64,000 nucleotides of DNA from Grifola frondosa (taxonomy: Eukaryota > Basidiomycota > Agaricomycetes > Polyporales > Grifolaceae). The position numbers and the translations under genes were made by a program. The stretch covers positions 434,001-498,000 of the forward strand of contig LUGG01000019.1 in the NCBI GenBank assembly GCA_001683735.1, given 5' to 3'. The notes under the pieces are model-generated. The model saw nothing but the letters and a program-made list of their open reading frames with translations, did not search any database and had not been told where the DNA came from. The stretch's first letter is position 1. Each line of letters opens with the position of its first letter. Positions 1 to 10,718 of this stretch are shown here, in pieces.

Positions 1-654
1 ATCAATGTGCATGATATCGCGCCAAAAACACACGTACGTTATGTTCTCCAATTGATATCACGAACGTTTCTGCTGCCATTGCGATTTCAGCATCGGAGAT
101 CAGCCAGCACTATATGTACGTACATTTGGATCAGCACTTTGTATCTGGGAGCTAAACGACCACCGTGACCTCTGCACCTTCTCAGCAAACCTCTCACGAG
201 GCCCGCTTTACTGCGTTTCGAAATGCCGCTCACAAGCTCGTAACGCCACACTTTGCGATGGCGACAAGCAAGGACTCATCATGCCAGGCACAGGAATGGC
301 GAGCAGACGCCCTTGTGCAGAACTTTGTTGTCTGCTGCGCACGTTTGCCGGGTGATTGCTTTCATGATGGTACTGCTCTGATACGCGACTTGATCAGTTC
401 GCATGACGAATTGCAAGATATTGGTCTAAACGCAGCTGCAATTGCGTCAAACTCTGCAACGTGCGGGCAACTCCTCGCATGCTATTGCACATTTTACATC
501 AATGCATTGACCTTACAGAATTTCAGGAGCAACCGCCCTATTCAAGAAATTGAAAATATAGCACGTCTGCCAAAATTTGTTTATCCCCTCCCTCCAAATC
601 GGCCTACTTCGACTGTGCGTCTCGTACAAGGCTGAAGCTGAACAACCTCGATTC
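1..654. other. no supported gene
   Basis: One open frame on the plus strand (165-635) starts with GTG rather than ATG, has no recognisable domain and no clear splice context. It is not called. Nothing else is supported here. Confidence 0.5.
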
Positions 655-1357
655 TTATCCTCGTCTTGTGCTTTGTAGCAATGGGCTCTCAATGACGGGA
701 GCACGAACTGGGATGAACATAGGGGTTGCTTGTGCCGCCCAACTCAGCACCTCGGAGTATTTTTCAACGACCTGAGTCGAAGCGATCCAGATGTCAAATC
801 CTTGATTATGGCCACAAGATTTCCACCACATATTCAGGCACCTGCGTTTATCGGGTCCAACCGCTCGCCCCCCATATATTTGCTTATTCTCCCGGCGCAC
901 ACTGTCGATAAACTTCATCCCAGACTCCTGATAGGTGCGGCGATCCCACCGTTTTAGCCATCACAAGATCACAGTCTGCGCGCTCAGCAATTGATTTCGC
1001 ACACCATTCGCCCTTACTCTGGGGGCGCTCATCCTCATTCAGCAACGCCCGCGGTATTATCAAATACGAGCGGTTCCGTCCTTGCGAAGATTGGTCATCG
1101 GGTCTCGGCGATCCGACACGAGTGAGTGTTGGTGCACCGAAGTCTGCTGGTACGGTCGCGCAGGCCTTGCTAGGATTGTAACTGCCTCTTCCAAACCATC
1201 GGTCCCGCGTGGCTGTGTTGTTGACGCACTCTTCAAGAGATCCGGAAAAGAGGTCGAGTCGTGACTCGTCGTCCTGTTGGAGATTGTGCATCGCATGAAT
1301 GACAGTCTGATCTATTCGGACTGACGTGTCGGGATTGTGCGGAAGGCTGCCAATCAT
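655..1357 (-). CDS. unrecognised protein fragments, possibly one broken gene
   Basis: Two overlapping minus-strand frames lie head to tail. The upstream one (about 1357-884) starts with ATG (MIGSLPHNPD...) and runs 157 residues. The downstream one (about 918-655) has the protein-like segment KFIDSVRRENKQIYGG. The frames overlap near 920-950, where the second frame reads RWDRRTYQESG upstream of its first Met. That suggests one protein interrupted by a one-base frame change or an intron I cannot place. I do not recognise the family. It may be a remnant of a gene or transposon, or chance open frames. Confidence 0.25.
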
Positions 1358-2094
1358 ACATTGAGTTTCTCTCGGGCATACCTCAGTTGGAGGCGGCTGT
1401 TCCTAGCTAAGCTCTAGTGTCCCCAGCTCGGAGCAAGACGTCGATTCGAAAACCTCTCCTAACTCATGAAGATTCAGGATTGGATAGTATTTGGCTGCTT
1501 TTTCTATTCTGGCACTGGAGTTTAGTACACCCTTCATTGTCAATGCGCGTCTCTTCACGATTAGAGCCGTCTCCGGCGTACACCTCCCGTACTTATTTCC
1601 ACACCAAATCATTACAGCTAATTCCAGATATGTTCTGATTGTGTGTTCTTTACTCTTCCGACTCCCAATTTATCCCTAGTCTGCCGTCTCTTTTACCTTC
1701 AGTTTGACTCCACGGTTGATTTACATCTGATAATCGCATTGACCTACGTGAAGGCTGCAAATTTGACTCAGCATGATTTCCCGTGTCAAGATCCACAATA
1801 TTGGAGAAGGTATGTAACATGTCAACTTGTAAAATGGAAGTGGTCCTCGATCATGATCGGGCGATCTCATCCACCCAGTACGCATGCTATACGTACATTA
1901 TGTTTTTCCTGCATGATTATCCTTAGGTCAGAAAGGAGGATGTAAACTCGGATATCTAAGGCCGGTCGCAGCAAAGGCTATGCCGTGGCGTCAAAAGCCA
2001 AGCATTCCGAGACCGTATTTGCAGCGCGCAGTAAACCGATCCATCCAATGTCTGACTCGCATCTCACCCATCTCAGTCTTCAAGCTTCATGCGC
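1358..2094. other. intergenic, nothing recognised
   Basis: AT-richer sequence with only short open frames. No domain, tRNA or repeat structure was seen. Confidence 0.5.
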
Positions 2095-3419
2095 TCATCC
2101 CACACTCCCAGTAGGGTCATCCAACACCGCACCCGGTAGCCCCACAAATTTTTCCCGTGTGTGCTCGACGGTACCACTCCTCCCCGAACACCCAACGGAG
2201 CATTCGACCAGAACTCCGCCAAGCACCATGCCATCCTCCATCATGATGGTCACGCCCCTCGCGCACTTCCCCGCTCCGCGGTCGTCATAATCAAGCGTCA
2301 TCTGCGGGTCCTCCATAGCGGTCTTCGCGCGCGTCATGCGCCCACGGGGAGGAGTTCTCGTAGTCGACTGCGGGGGGCCAGTCGCCCTTCAGGAGCGTCA
2401 CCGCGACCATGTACCACATGCATGGTCGCGGTCTGCGACGTTGTGCAGTGCGCCCGTCTTATCGATGATGGCCATCACCGCCATCTGCGTCCGGACACCG
2501 CGTCGACCCGGCCCGCGACCTGCGGGGCAAGCTCGAGCACAGCCTCGACAGCAAAGATGCCGCGCCCCTCTGCCGCGATGAGCTTGATGAAGTAGCTCTC
2601 GTTGACCGTGCACCCGATGGGCGCTAGCAGGGAAAAGCCCTCGCCCCTAAAGCTGGTCCATTTTGGCGTCATGAGCATGTTGGGGAAGCTGAGTTGGCCT
2701 GTCTTGGTCGACAGAACGAGATGCACGGCGCGCATACACGCATCGCCGGTCATACAGCCTTTGCGGGGCCAGAATAATATGATATTTGGTACGTGGATGA
2801 TGATGTTACGAGACTGCGCGGATACAGAAGTTGCCCGTCGGTGAATGGCTGACGCTCTACTCGCGCGTAAGCCCAATCAGCTTGGAGACGGCGGCGATGA
2901 AGGAAACTTTGACGACGACCACGACGACCACGTGGTCTATGCCGACCTCTTTAAACGTTTTCTTGACCTGTCCGTCAGACGAAAATTAGCTCTCCATTAT
3001 CTGACAGCACGGACTCTACGGCAAGTATGACGAGGGTCAGCTTGGACCTCGTACGCCTTGGTAATCGCCTCCAATACGACGTTCATGGTGATGCTATCAT
3101 CGCCCTCCCGGCTGAGCCAGGAGTCTGCCACCAGAAGAATCGCACGAATATTAGCCGATGGGATGGCCCCACTCTGCGCGGAGGTGCGTCCCGCTGTGGA
3201 TGGGCATCGGATGAGCGCCCTAAGGTCGAACGCTGCCTTGTCGAGTGCGTAGCCGAGGGAGCCGAGCACCGTGATGCGTCCACGCTACCAGACATCGGGC
3301 GAAGTGACGGTGCCGTCGAAGACGTAGTCTGTGATGGACCGTACAACCGCGTCGAAGGGCGCCTGGACGTTGTCGGTGTAATTCAGGCAAGTTGTGTGGA
3401 CTCACAATGGTGTAGTCAT
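2095..3419 (-). pseudogene. MmgE/PrpD-family (2-methylcitrate dehydratase-like) pseudogene
   Basis: In intact form this family dehydrates 2-methylcitrate in the methylcitrate cycle of propionyl-CoA breakdown. Recognisable pieces appear in the correct order on the minus strand: a start MTTPL at 3419, SITDYVFDGTVTSP, ITVLGSLGYAL, AEWGHP, LLVADSWLSREG, MNVVLEAITKAYEVQ, VGIDHVVV...LIGLTRE, GDACMRAVHLVLSTKTGQL, IDKTGALHNVADRDH and MEDPQMTLDYDD...TIMMEDG. They are spread over all three frames. At least two in-frame stops (after DVW, and after LTRE) and shifts in both directions separate them, so introns alone do not explain the breaks. The match to PrpD is by recalled family motifs. The piece order and the ADRDH motif make it convincing. 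Whether a functional copy exists elsewhere in the genome is unknown. Confidence 0.82.
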
Positions 3420-4191
3420 GGTCGCTCTTTTATACCGAATTTAGTGGATGACGCTGGGATGAGCAGCATCTGTGAAGAGAGGACCGGCACATCCGAATAT
3501 GCGGTTGATATCGGATGTTGGCTTTTTGACACTCCATGAAGAGTCGGCGGTTTGTTCAATGAACATAGAGAACGCGCAGGAGTGATCATATTGATAGCCA
3601 CTATCTTCAATGTAAACCCACGGCATGGCACAACCTGGTCACCATGTCCGCTCGATGTCGGCCGAGGCCTACAATCAACATTCGTAAAACATGGGACGGA
3701 CCGTTAGGTCACAAGAATTTCGCATCTGGATCATCTGATGTATGGCAAGACGAATTCGAGTGCATTTTACAATTCCCGGCATCCTGCGCAGGATGGCAGT
3801 GCAATGAGGCATGGATGGGTATCAGCCAGCTAATGTTTGCGCAGCGGTGAAGAGCGTTTCTTAGCATGCGTTGCCGCCAGCCACCACACGGGGAGAGCAG
3901 TCACCACCCAACGTGCATGAATACGTTGAATGTGACTAATCATCCGAGTAAATCTCACCTAGGGGCAACGCAAAGAGCGAAATCAATCCAGAAATTACAC
4001 CATTGTGATTGACTCGTACACCGGCGATTCGTCGAACTGCAACTCTACAACGCTTTTTCGGATCGCAGGACGATATCGATAGAGGATTTGTTAAGTAATA
4101 TACGACCGACGAGAAGAGCGTAGAAGCAGATATGGATCTCGAGCGACAATTAGGAGGTGGATGAAAGTGCGGCGTCGTGTGCCGATAGAAA
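3420..4191. other. intergenic, nothing recognised
   Basis: Short open frames only. The sequence lies between the 5' end of the PrpD-like pseudogene and the 3' end of cofilin. Confidence 0.5.
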
Positions 4192-4844
4192 TCAATTGCC
4201 CTTAGACACCTTCTCAAACACTGAAAGCAGGTGTATGTAGATCAGTTGGAGTAGGGGTGCGATCGCTATACAAAACGTACCGCTCTCATGCGACACCTCG
4301 CTGTAGTCGGTTCCCTGGATTTCCGCAGCGATTCCAACGAGGGAGCGTCGAAGAGCGTCCTTCGATGAGGCAAACAACATCTTGTGCTTGATCTTGGCGT
4401 CGTCAGGGGACCTGATTATACCAGATCACGCATGCGCACAGATTGATACATAAATCAGAGCACATCTCTCATCGCTGCATTCCAGGCATGCGCGAGTTCA
4501 CTACGGGGACTCACCAAGAATAAAACGTGATCTTGTTCCTCCTTCCCCCGTCCGGCTTCTCGAACTCAAAGTCGTATATGGCCCATCTGCACTCGTTCTC
4601 CGGGAGGTCCGCCATGAACTGCTCGTAGTCGTGGGACTCAGACTTCTTCTCAACGACGACCTCAGTGTTGTCTGGACTGAGCGTAAAGATGATGTATCGG
4701 GTCTTCTTGCCAAGCTTCAGCTCCTGGAACGCATTGAGGCAATCCGGGTTCACGCCAACACCAGAGGCCTGCATTTGTGGCGATGCGGGACGCCCGATGA
4801 GTGATGTTGTCGCAGTCGAAGACGATGAGCGAGATACGCACCAT
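4192..4844 (-). CDS. cof1: cofilin / actin-depolymerising factor
   Basis: Binds actin monomers and filaments, severing and depolymerising ADP-actin in cortical patches and the cytokinetic ring. Four exons are read: 4844-4842 (the ATG alone), 4768-4515, 4411-4281 and 4220-4192. They give 138 residues, the usual ADF/cofilin length. The protein starts [19 protein letters not shown] and contains [43 protein letters not shown] and [12 protein letters not shown], which are ADF-H landmarks including the long actin-binding helix. It ends FEKVSKGN. The first exon holding only the start codon (intron GTGCGT...TGCAG, 4841-4769) explains why no ATG lies immediately before the conserved ASGVGVN. The next gene on the same strand is alpha-actinin, about 250 bp upstream. 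Confidence 0.97.
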
Positions 4845-5097
4845 TATTACGAGTGTGTACGATGATAAGGGTGAAGGTTGGAAGTGTGTGTGTGGATGAA
4901 GAAGTTACAGAGAGGAGAGATATAGGTCTTGCTATATCAGCGATGGCAACGGCGATTGCCGCGCTCTGATTGGAGGAGGCGGTGGCACAAGCGATCTCGA
5001 CTTTGCATCTATGCACGAAAACTCTTGGTTGTTCCAAATAATACAATATCATCTGCGCAGTGTACAGCAATCTCTGCGGAGGGCACTACACCCCATT

Positions 5098-7945
5098 TTA
5101 CACGAAGACCTCGTCTAGCCAAGCCTCATAGTCGTATTCCGGCTCCCCAACTGCATTCTGAGTAAACGGCATAGTTTGCCGCAGAAACTCAATGGCACTA
5201 GCAGGCAAATGCGAACCCGCAGATCCAACTCCGTAACATACGGCTTCATGAACAACATCAGCAATACGTCCGACGCACCAACAACTAATCGAATCTTTAC
5301 CTTATCCGCAGCGATGCCTCGGAACGATTCACGCAACTGCGCCGGCGAGGTCTGATCTTCCATGATGTCAACCTGCGCAGAAGGTATGAGCCTTGTAAGG
5401 ACTTAGATATGTCAAGTGTTCGTACCAAGAGGTTGATGAATGCCTCAAAAGTGACTGCGCCGTATTCTTGCATGAGCTGGTCGTAGATGATATCCATGTC
5501 GTCATCCTGCATTGCGGGATGAATAGAACGGCATCGGGGAACAAATCGAAGCACTCACCGAATACACGATGCCTAGGCTGGCAAGCGCGGCCGTCATCTC
5601 GGACACATTGAGCGTATTCGTCTCGTCCCGGTCAAAGTAACGGAAGGTGCCCTCAAATTGCTCGAGCTGCGCCGGTGTGAGATTGGTCATGTTGCGAGAC
5701 ACAATCTATCGGACTTCAGCATCAATAATACTGATATTTGAGATCCGGAGGCGTCATACCTGGTTGTCGATGAAGGCGATCTTCTTCGAGATGCTTTGCA
5801 TGACTAGTTCTAATTCGAAATGAAGATCCTGGCATGTGAAGACCGTGTAATCGTTCTCGTCTACGTTGGCAGCGTGACATTCGTCCTCAGCACTGACTAC
5901 CGCTGAGAGGGAATTCGACAGTGCCGGCATTCGTGTCTGTAGATTGCGGACCTGCTGCTGTTGCTCCTAAAATTGGTGTTAATTTACATGATCGATGTAA
6001 GACGAAGAACAATATCAGCACGCACTTCTAGAGGACCTTCAATCGCGGTTAATTCCGAGGAAATAGCCCGTAATCGTTTCTCAAAATCGTTGGCGAGGTC
6101 AGCGAATTTGTGTCGCAGGTGTTCTTTGATTCTTTGAATATGTAAGTCTTATGATTGACGAATAAGCATAGGAACACTTACTGCCGAATTTCAGCATTGA
6201 TTGCACGCGACCTCTGAGCTTCGGAGACAAGCAACGCATTCCAAGCACTGTCGATGTCCTAGTTGAAGTTGAAGGAAGAGCTCCGGTGAACGAATTGCAC
6301 AAGTGAGATAACCGAACCTACCAACAATGTAAGACCTGGCGGCGGCACGTACTCTCGCAAACCATATGTCCGTAATTTTGTCTGTACGTTCCCGAATAAT
6401 GTGGTGACGTCCTGCTTTTCGGTCACCCACGAACGCTTAGTGGACTGCTTGTAATTCTGGAACGACGTTGAATGCTCCTTGACATCGGCGTAAGTGCCAA
6501 TGAACTTGATGGCTGCCCAGTGCATCTGCATTTCGGACATCGCGGCAAGGAGCTGAGTTCATAAATGACGAAGGTAAGCAGACCTGCAAATTCGAGCGCG
6601 AGGGATGTATCTACTAACAGCGCGCACACGTCGCTCATAGTCATTCTTGCTAATCCATACTGAATGCATCAGTTCAGCGAATTTCTCCACCCTCCGAGAA
6701 ACTGTCTCCGCCTGGTCTATGAGGAAATAATATCAGCTCAATTGTCTTTATGCCTAAATTCCAAGAGCCTTACCCATGGAAGAAAATGCATGGAAAAAAC
6801 TTGCGATATACGTCATAACACTGCGTTCGTCCGGGCGATGGGTATCACATAGATCCGCCACATCAAGGAGTTGCTGAATATACCAGCTCAGAATATGCCA
6901 AATGTATGAAAAAATAAAGACGAACCGGGATGCCCAGATATTCTTGGGCTACATCGAATGCAAGTTGTGTATTTCCGTGGCGATTAGCCTAGCCCATACT
7001 AGCGTAAGACATAAATCATACGCTAGATGGATATCTTACCTTGTCTAACTTGTCATAATCTATGAGATCCGGACGATGACAATGGATCAAAGCACATCTG
7101 TCAAACGATAATCAGGACATGGCATGGATACTATGTAATGCAATTTCCACGAACAGGGCGAGACCATCTGACCAACTGAGTGAGAAATCTTGAACATCGA
7201 CTTCCTTGTAGGGCTCCGTCTTCCGTTGGCACCAGAGGAGCAAGCCCTCCTTGGCTGAGAGGCCTTCTTCACTTTCAAAATGGTATCAACTCAGCATCTC
7301 TGGAGACATCGCAACTTTAGGCAAGCACGAGAATATGGAAATCTACGGACTTGATGTCTGCAATCGTGAATCGAAGGATCAGGGTCCATATCATGCCCAA
7401 GATAAGCTTCAGGTTTCCGTCGATTATATCTATCACAGGCACAGCTCATTAAATTCTTCAGTACCGCAAATGTTGGTGATCAGACCTTCGGGACCAATAT
7501 TAGTGAGCTTGACGCCTCTGGAAGTGATGAACTCCAAGGCTTTATTTACGTTCTCTGCTTTCTGAATGCGCATCCTAGGATTTTTGTTATATCGCCCCAG
7601 AGAAGTGTCGCCTGGGTAATATTTCAGCTCGCTATTGACTATTTACGGGCGTGTTAATCCTACCCATGATTTCCTAAGGTACACCTGAGGTCAAATAACA
7701 CACGTAGCTGATGTAGTTATAGGAAGTCCTCACCATGAGTTGAATGAGTCGAACACCATCGGAGAGATCCTTCACCAGAGACGTCATCGGCGGGTATCCG
7801 TTAGACTCGAGTTTTGTGTTAAGCCTGGCACATATCAAGAATAGCTACAGTTATGAGATGCGAACCGTCGACTACGATAGTATCTGTACCATTTGCAGAA
7901 CGTCCGCTCTTGGACGTCGCGAGAACGCGCCTCAAGGGATTCCAT
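5098..7945 (-). CDS. ain1: alpha-actinin-like actin crosslinker
   Basis: Crosslinks F-actin, typically in the cytokinetic ring. Read on the minus strand with about ten short introns. The start is [19 protein letters not shown] at 7945. Calponin-homology domain 1 continues with [19 protein letters not shown] and [12 protein letters not shown]2 is seen after splicing as [20 protein letters not shown]. The rod has spectrin-like helical sequence ([46 protein letters not shown]...SRAINAEIR). The C-terminus has EF-hands: one canonical-looking loop [12 protein letters not shown] within [17 protein letters not shown], then a second region ([17 protein letters not shown]) and [16 protein letters not shown]. 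The stop is TAA at 5100-5098 after EAWLDEVFV. The short rod matches fungal rather than animal alpha-actinins. Some exon edges in 5.7-7.2 kb are approximate. Confidence 0.92.
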
Positions 7946-8186
7946 GAAAGGTTTGGTGGTAGATATCGGGAGTTCAGTAATCCGTCCAAGGTATATGTGC
8001 TGGCTTCCCAGACAGTCAGTAGTATTATATCAGGTCGAGTTAGTAAAGTTGTGGCCACCGGCGAGGTCGACGACGACGCGTCTCGGAGTCTGAATATTGC
8101 ATGAGACGCGCTCAGACGCGACCGCGCTCCATTCCCAACGCTCTCTCCTCCCTCCATCTCCCTGCCCGCACCTGCTGACAGAGACG
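7946..8186. promoter_or_regulatory. shared divergent promoter region of ain1 and pob3
   Basis: Only 241 bp separate the two start codons, so both promoters must lie here or overlap the 5' exons. I see no convincing TATA box. Inferred from gene layout. Confidence 0.5.
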
Positions 8187-10471
8187 ATGACGACCACGCA
8201 ATTCGACCGCATCTATCATGGGCTCTCTCCGGAAGTTGGAAGTACGTTATTCAGCATGCTCTGATATAAACAATTATCTCATTTGTCACGAAGAAATTCG
8301 CATCGCGCAGAGTGGGATGGCGTGGAAGGCAGAAGAAGGGGACAGTATGATTAGCTTGAAGTCTGCAGACATAAAATGGGCGCAGTGGATTAGGGTTGCC
8401 CGCAACTACCAACTGAGGGTGGGGTTGAAGGATAGGTCGAGGGAAATCTTTGATGGTTTCTCGCGAGAGGTAAGTCTTTAACAAAATTTCTGTATGGATG
8501 CTGACTGTATACTATTGTTCCTCAAGGATCACGACAAACTATCACATCTACTGAAGCAACACTTCAGTGTCACCCTTGAGACTAAGGAAGTATCGTTGAA
8601 AGGTTGGAACTGGGGCGTAACAGATTTCCAAGGTGAGCTTTTGATGTGGTAGCTGTCTGAGGATATACATGACATATTTCCGATTAGGCCAGGACCTTGC
8701 TTTCCTTGTATCAAATAAAACAGCTTTCGAGCTCCCTTTGACTAACGTCGCCAACTCCAACATCGCTGGCCGAACTGAGGTCTCTCTCGAGTTTGCCACT
8801 CAAGCCAACAAAAAGCCTTCAAGACATGCACCAGATGAGATGGTTGAAATCCGCTTCTACGTCCCCGGCACCCATGCGCGCAGCGCACGGGGCTCCGCGG
8901 CTGGGTCTCAGAAATCAGATGAGGAGGAGGAAGAGATCAGCGCTGCGCAGGCCTTCCACGATACAGTCAAGGATAAAGCAGAAATTGGCCAGGTGGCCGG
9001 CGATATCATTCTGAGTTTCGAGGAGGTACTGGTTCTCACCCCGAGAGGGCGATACGACGTGGACATGTTCCCCGAGTTCTTGCGGTTGCGAGGCAAGACG
9101 TACGACTACAAGATTATGTATGCCAGTATTTCCAAGCTTTTCTTGCTACCAAAGGATGATCAGCATGTTTTGTTCATCGTACGTCAATTGCACTACTTCT
9201 GGCAGTTCTCATTCCGCTCACTTTCAGATCCAGCTTGGTCTCAGCAATCCCATCAGACAAGGACAGACACGGTATCAGTATCTTGTCATGCAGTTCAGCC
9301 GTGAAGAGGAGATCATCGCCGAGCTCAATATGTCCGAGTAAGTCGTAGGCTTATGTTTTGGCTGCATTTGATGCGCATACACATACTTATCTGTTCCCCT
9401 CAGAGAGGAGGTCGCGAAATACGACAGACTGAAGAAGAACTACGAAGATCCCACGTTCGAAGTCGTCTCTGGTGTCTTCCGCGCATTGTCGAAAAAGAAG
9501 ATCATTGGTGCTGGTAACTTCCAGAGGTTTGTGACTTGGCAGGAGACATTGTTCTCGTGACTAACATATACATCACAGCCGAGACGGTCATCCGAGCGTG
9601 AAGGCCAACCTGAAGGCCGTACAGGGTGACCTCTTCATGCTCGAAAAATACATCTTCTTCGTCTCGAAGCAGCCAACCCTGATCGAACTCTCTGACATCC
9701 ACCTAGTCGTCTTCTCGCGGCTGGGCGCTGGCATGGGCGCCACCGCGGCACGCACGTTCGACCTCAAGATCGTGACGAAGCGTGGCCCAGAGTACACCTT
9801 TACCTCGGTCAACAAGGAGGAGCATGAGGTCACCGAGGCATACCTCAAGGAGAAGAAGGTGAAGGTGAAGAATGAGATGATGGAGGGCGAACTGATCATG
9901 GCTGCGGACGAGGAGGACGAGGAGATGCAGAGTGTCGCGAGCAGCGGCGAGGAGGTGCCGAAGCCCAGGCTCGGTGGGGATGATGATGATAGCGAAGAGG
10001 GTGAGTTCGCATTCATTATGTTATCGTTGCGCCGATTCTGAAATTCTTTTCTTTTTTTTGCAATAAGATGAGGACTTCCAGGCCTCTGAATCAGATTCTG
10101 GGTCGCCTACAGAAAGCGATTCCTCGGATGAGGGTGGCCAAACCGCCAGTGACGCAAGCGGCGATCGCGAGCTCGCGAAGGCTGCTAAAGGCAAAGCAAA
10201 AGTTCCGAAGAAAAAGGCGTCTACGAAGAAGGCAAAAGCAAACGAGAGCGATGCGGAAGATAACGAGGATAAGCCAAAGAAGAAGGCTGCGCCGAAACCT
10301 AAGCCGAAGCCTAAGACCAAAGCCAAGGAAAAGGGGAAGGAAAAGGAAAAGGGAAGCGATGACGATGCAATGGATGTTGACGAAGAACGACCGAAACCTC
10401 GACCGAAGCCCAAGCCCAAGGCTAAGGACAACGAGGAAGGGCCGGCGAAGAAGAAGCTGAAGAAAGACTGA
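8187..10471 (+). CDS. pob3: FACT complex subunit Pob3 (SSRP1 family)
   Basis: With Spt16 it forms the FACT histone chaperone that reorganises nucleosomes during transcription and replication. The start is MTTTQFDRIYHGLSPEVG at 8187. A phase-1 intron (GTACGT...GAAG) joins this to KIRIAQSGMAWKAEEGD. Later exons carry NYQLRVGLKDRSREIFDGF, DHDKLSHLLKQHFSV, KGWNWGVTDFQGQDLAFLV, and the middle domain PEFLRLRGKTYDYKIMYAS, LPKDDQHVLFI and IQLGLSNPIRQGQTRYQYLV. Roughly 620 residues with seven short introns. The C-terminus is unusual in detail: a Glu/Asp stretch (EEDEEMQSVASSGEEV), then Ser/Asp-rich sequence, then a long Lys/Pro tail with repeated KPKPK ending KKKLKKD. Like yeast Pob3 it has no HMG box that I can see; the basic tail may take over DNA binding (inference). 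Confidence 0.97.
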
Positions 10472-10718
10472 TCTTCTTGCTTTGTTCTCGGACATTTATT
10501 TCCCGCATTTACTCCCTGTGTAGCATACGTTTATTCTCTTTGTGCTAATGTATTTGTTTCCTCCAGGCCCCTCGACACACCGTCGCTACATGTGTAAATT
10601 GATACAAGGAGTGATAATACGCGACCGTTCACAACCAAACGGTATAGTTATAGATACGTGATATCTGATGAAAGTGGAGATGAATAAAGCGATTCGAAAC
10701 GATAATTAGCCGACAAAT
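10472..10718. other. convergent 3' intergenic region
   Basis: Lies between the ends of pob3 and the RA-PH gene. No gene is seen. Confidence 0.5.

Noticed and set aside
165..635. 156-residue plus-strand open frame
   Set aside because: It starts with GTG, shows no domain and has no splice or promoter support.
2161..2595. 144-residue plus-strand open frame
   Set aside because: Antisense to the PrpD-like pseudogene, whose motifs are on the minus strand.
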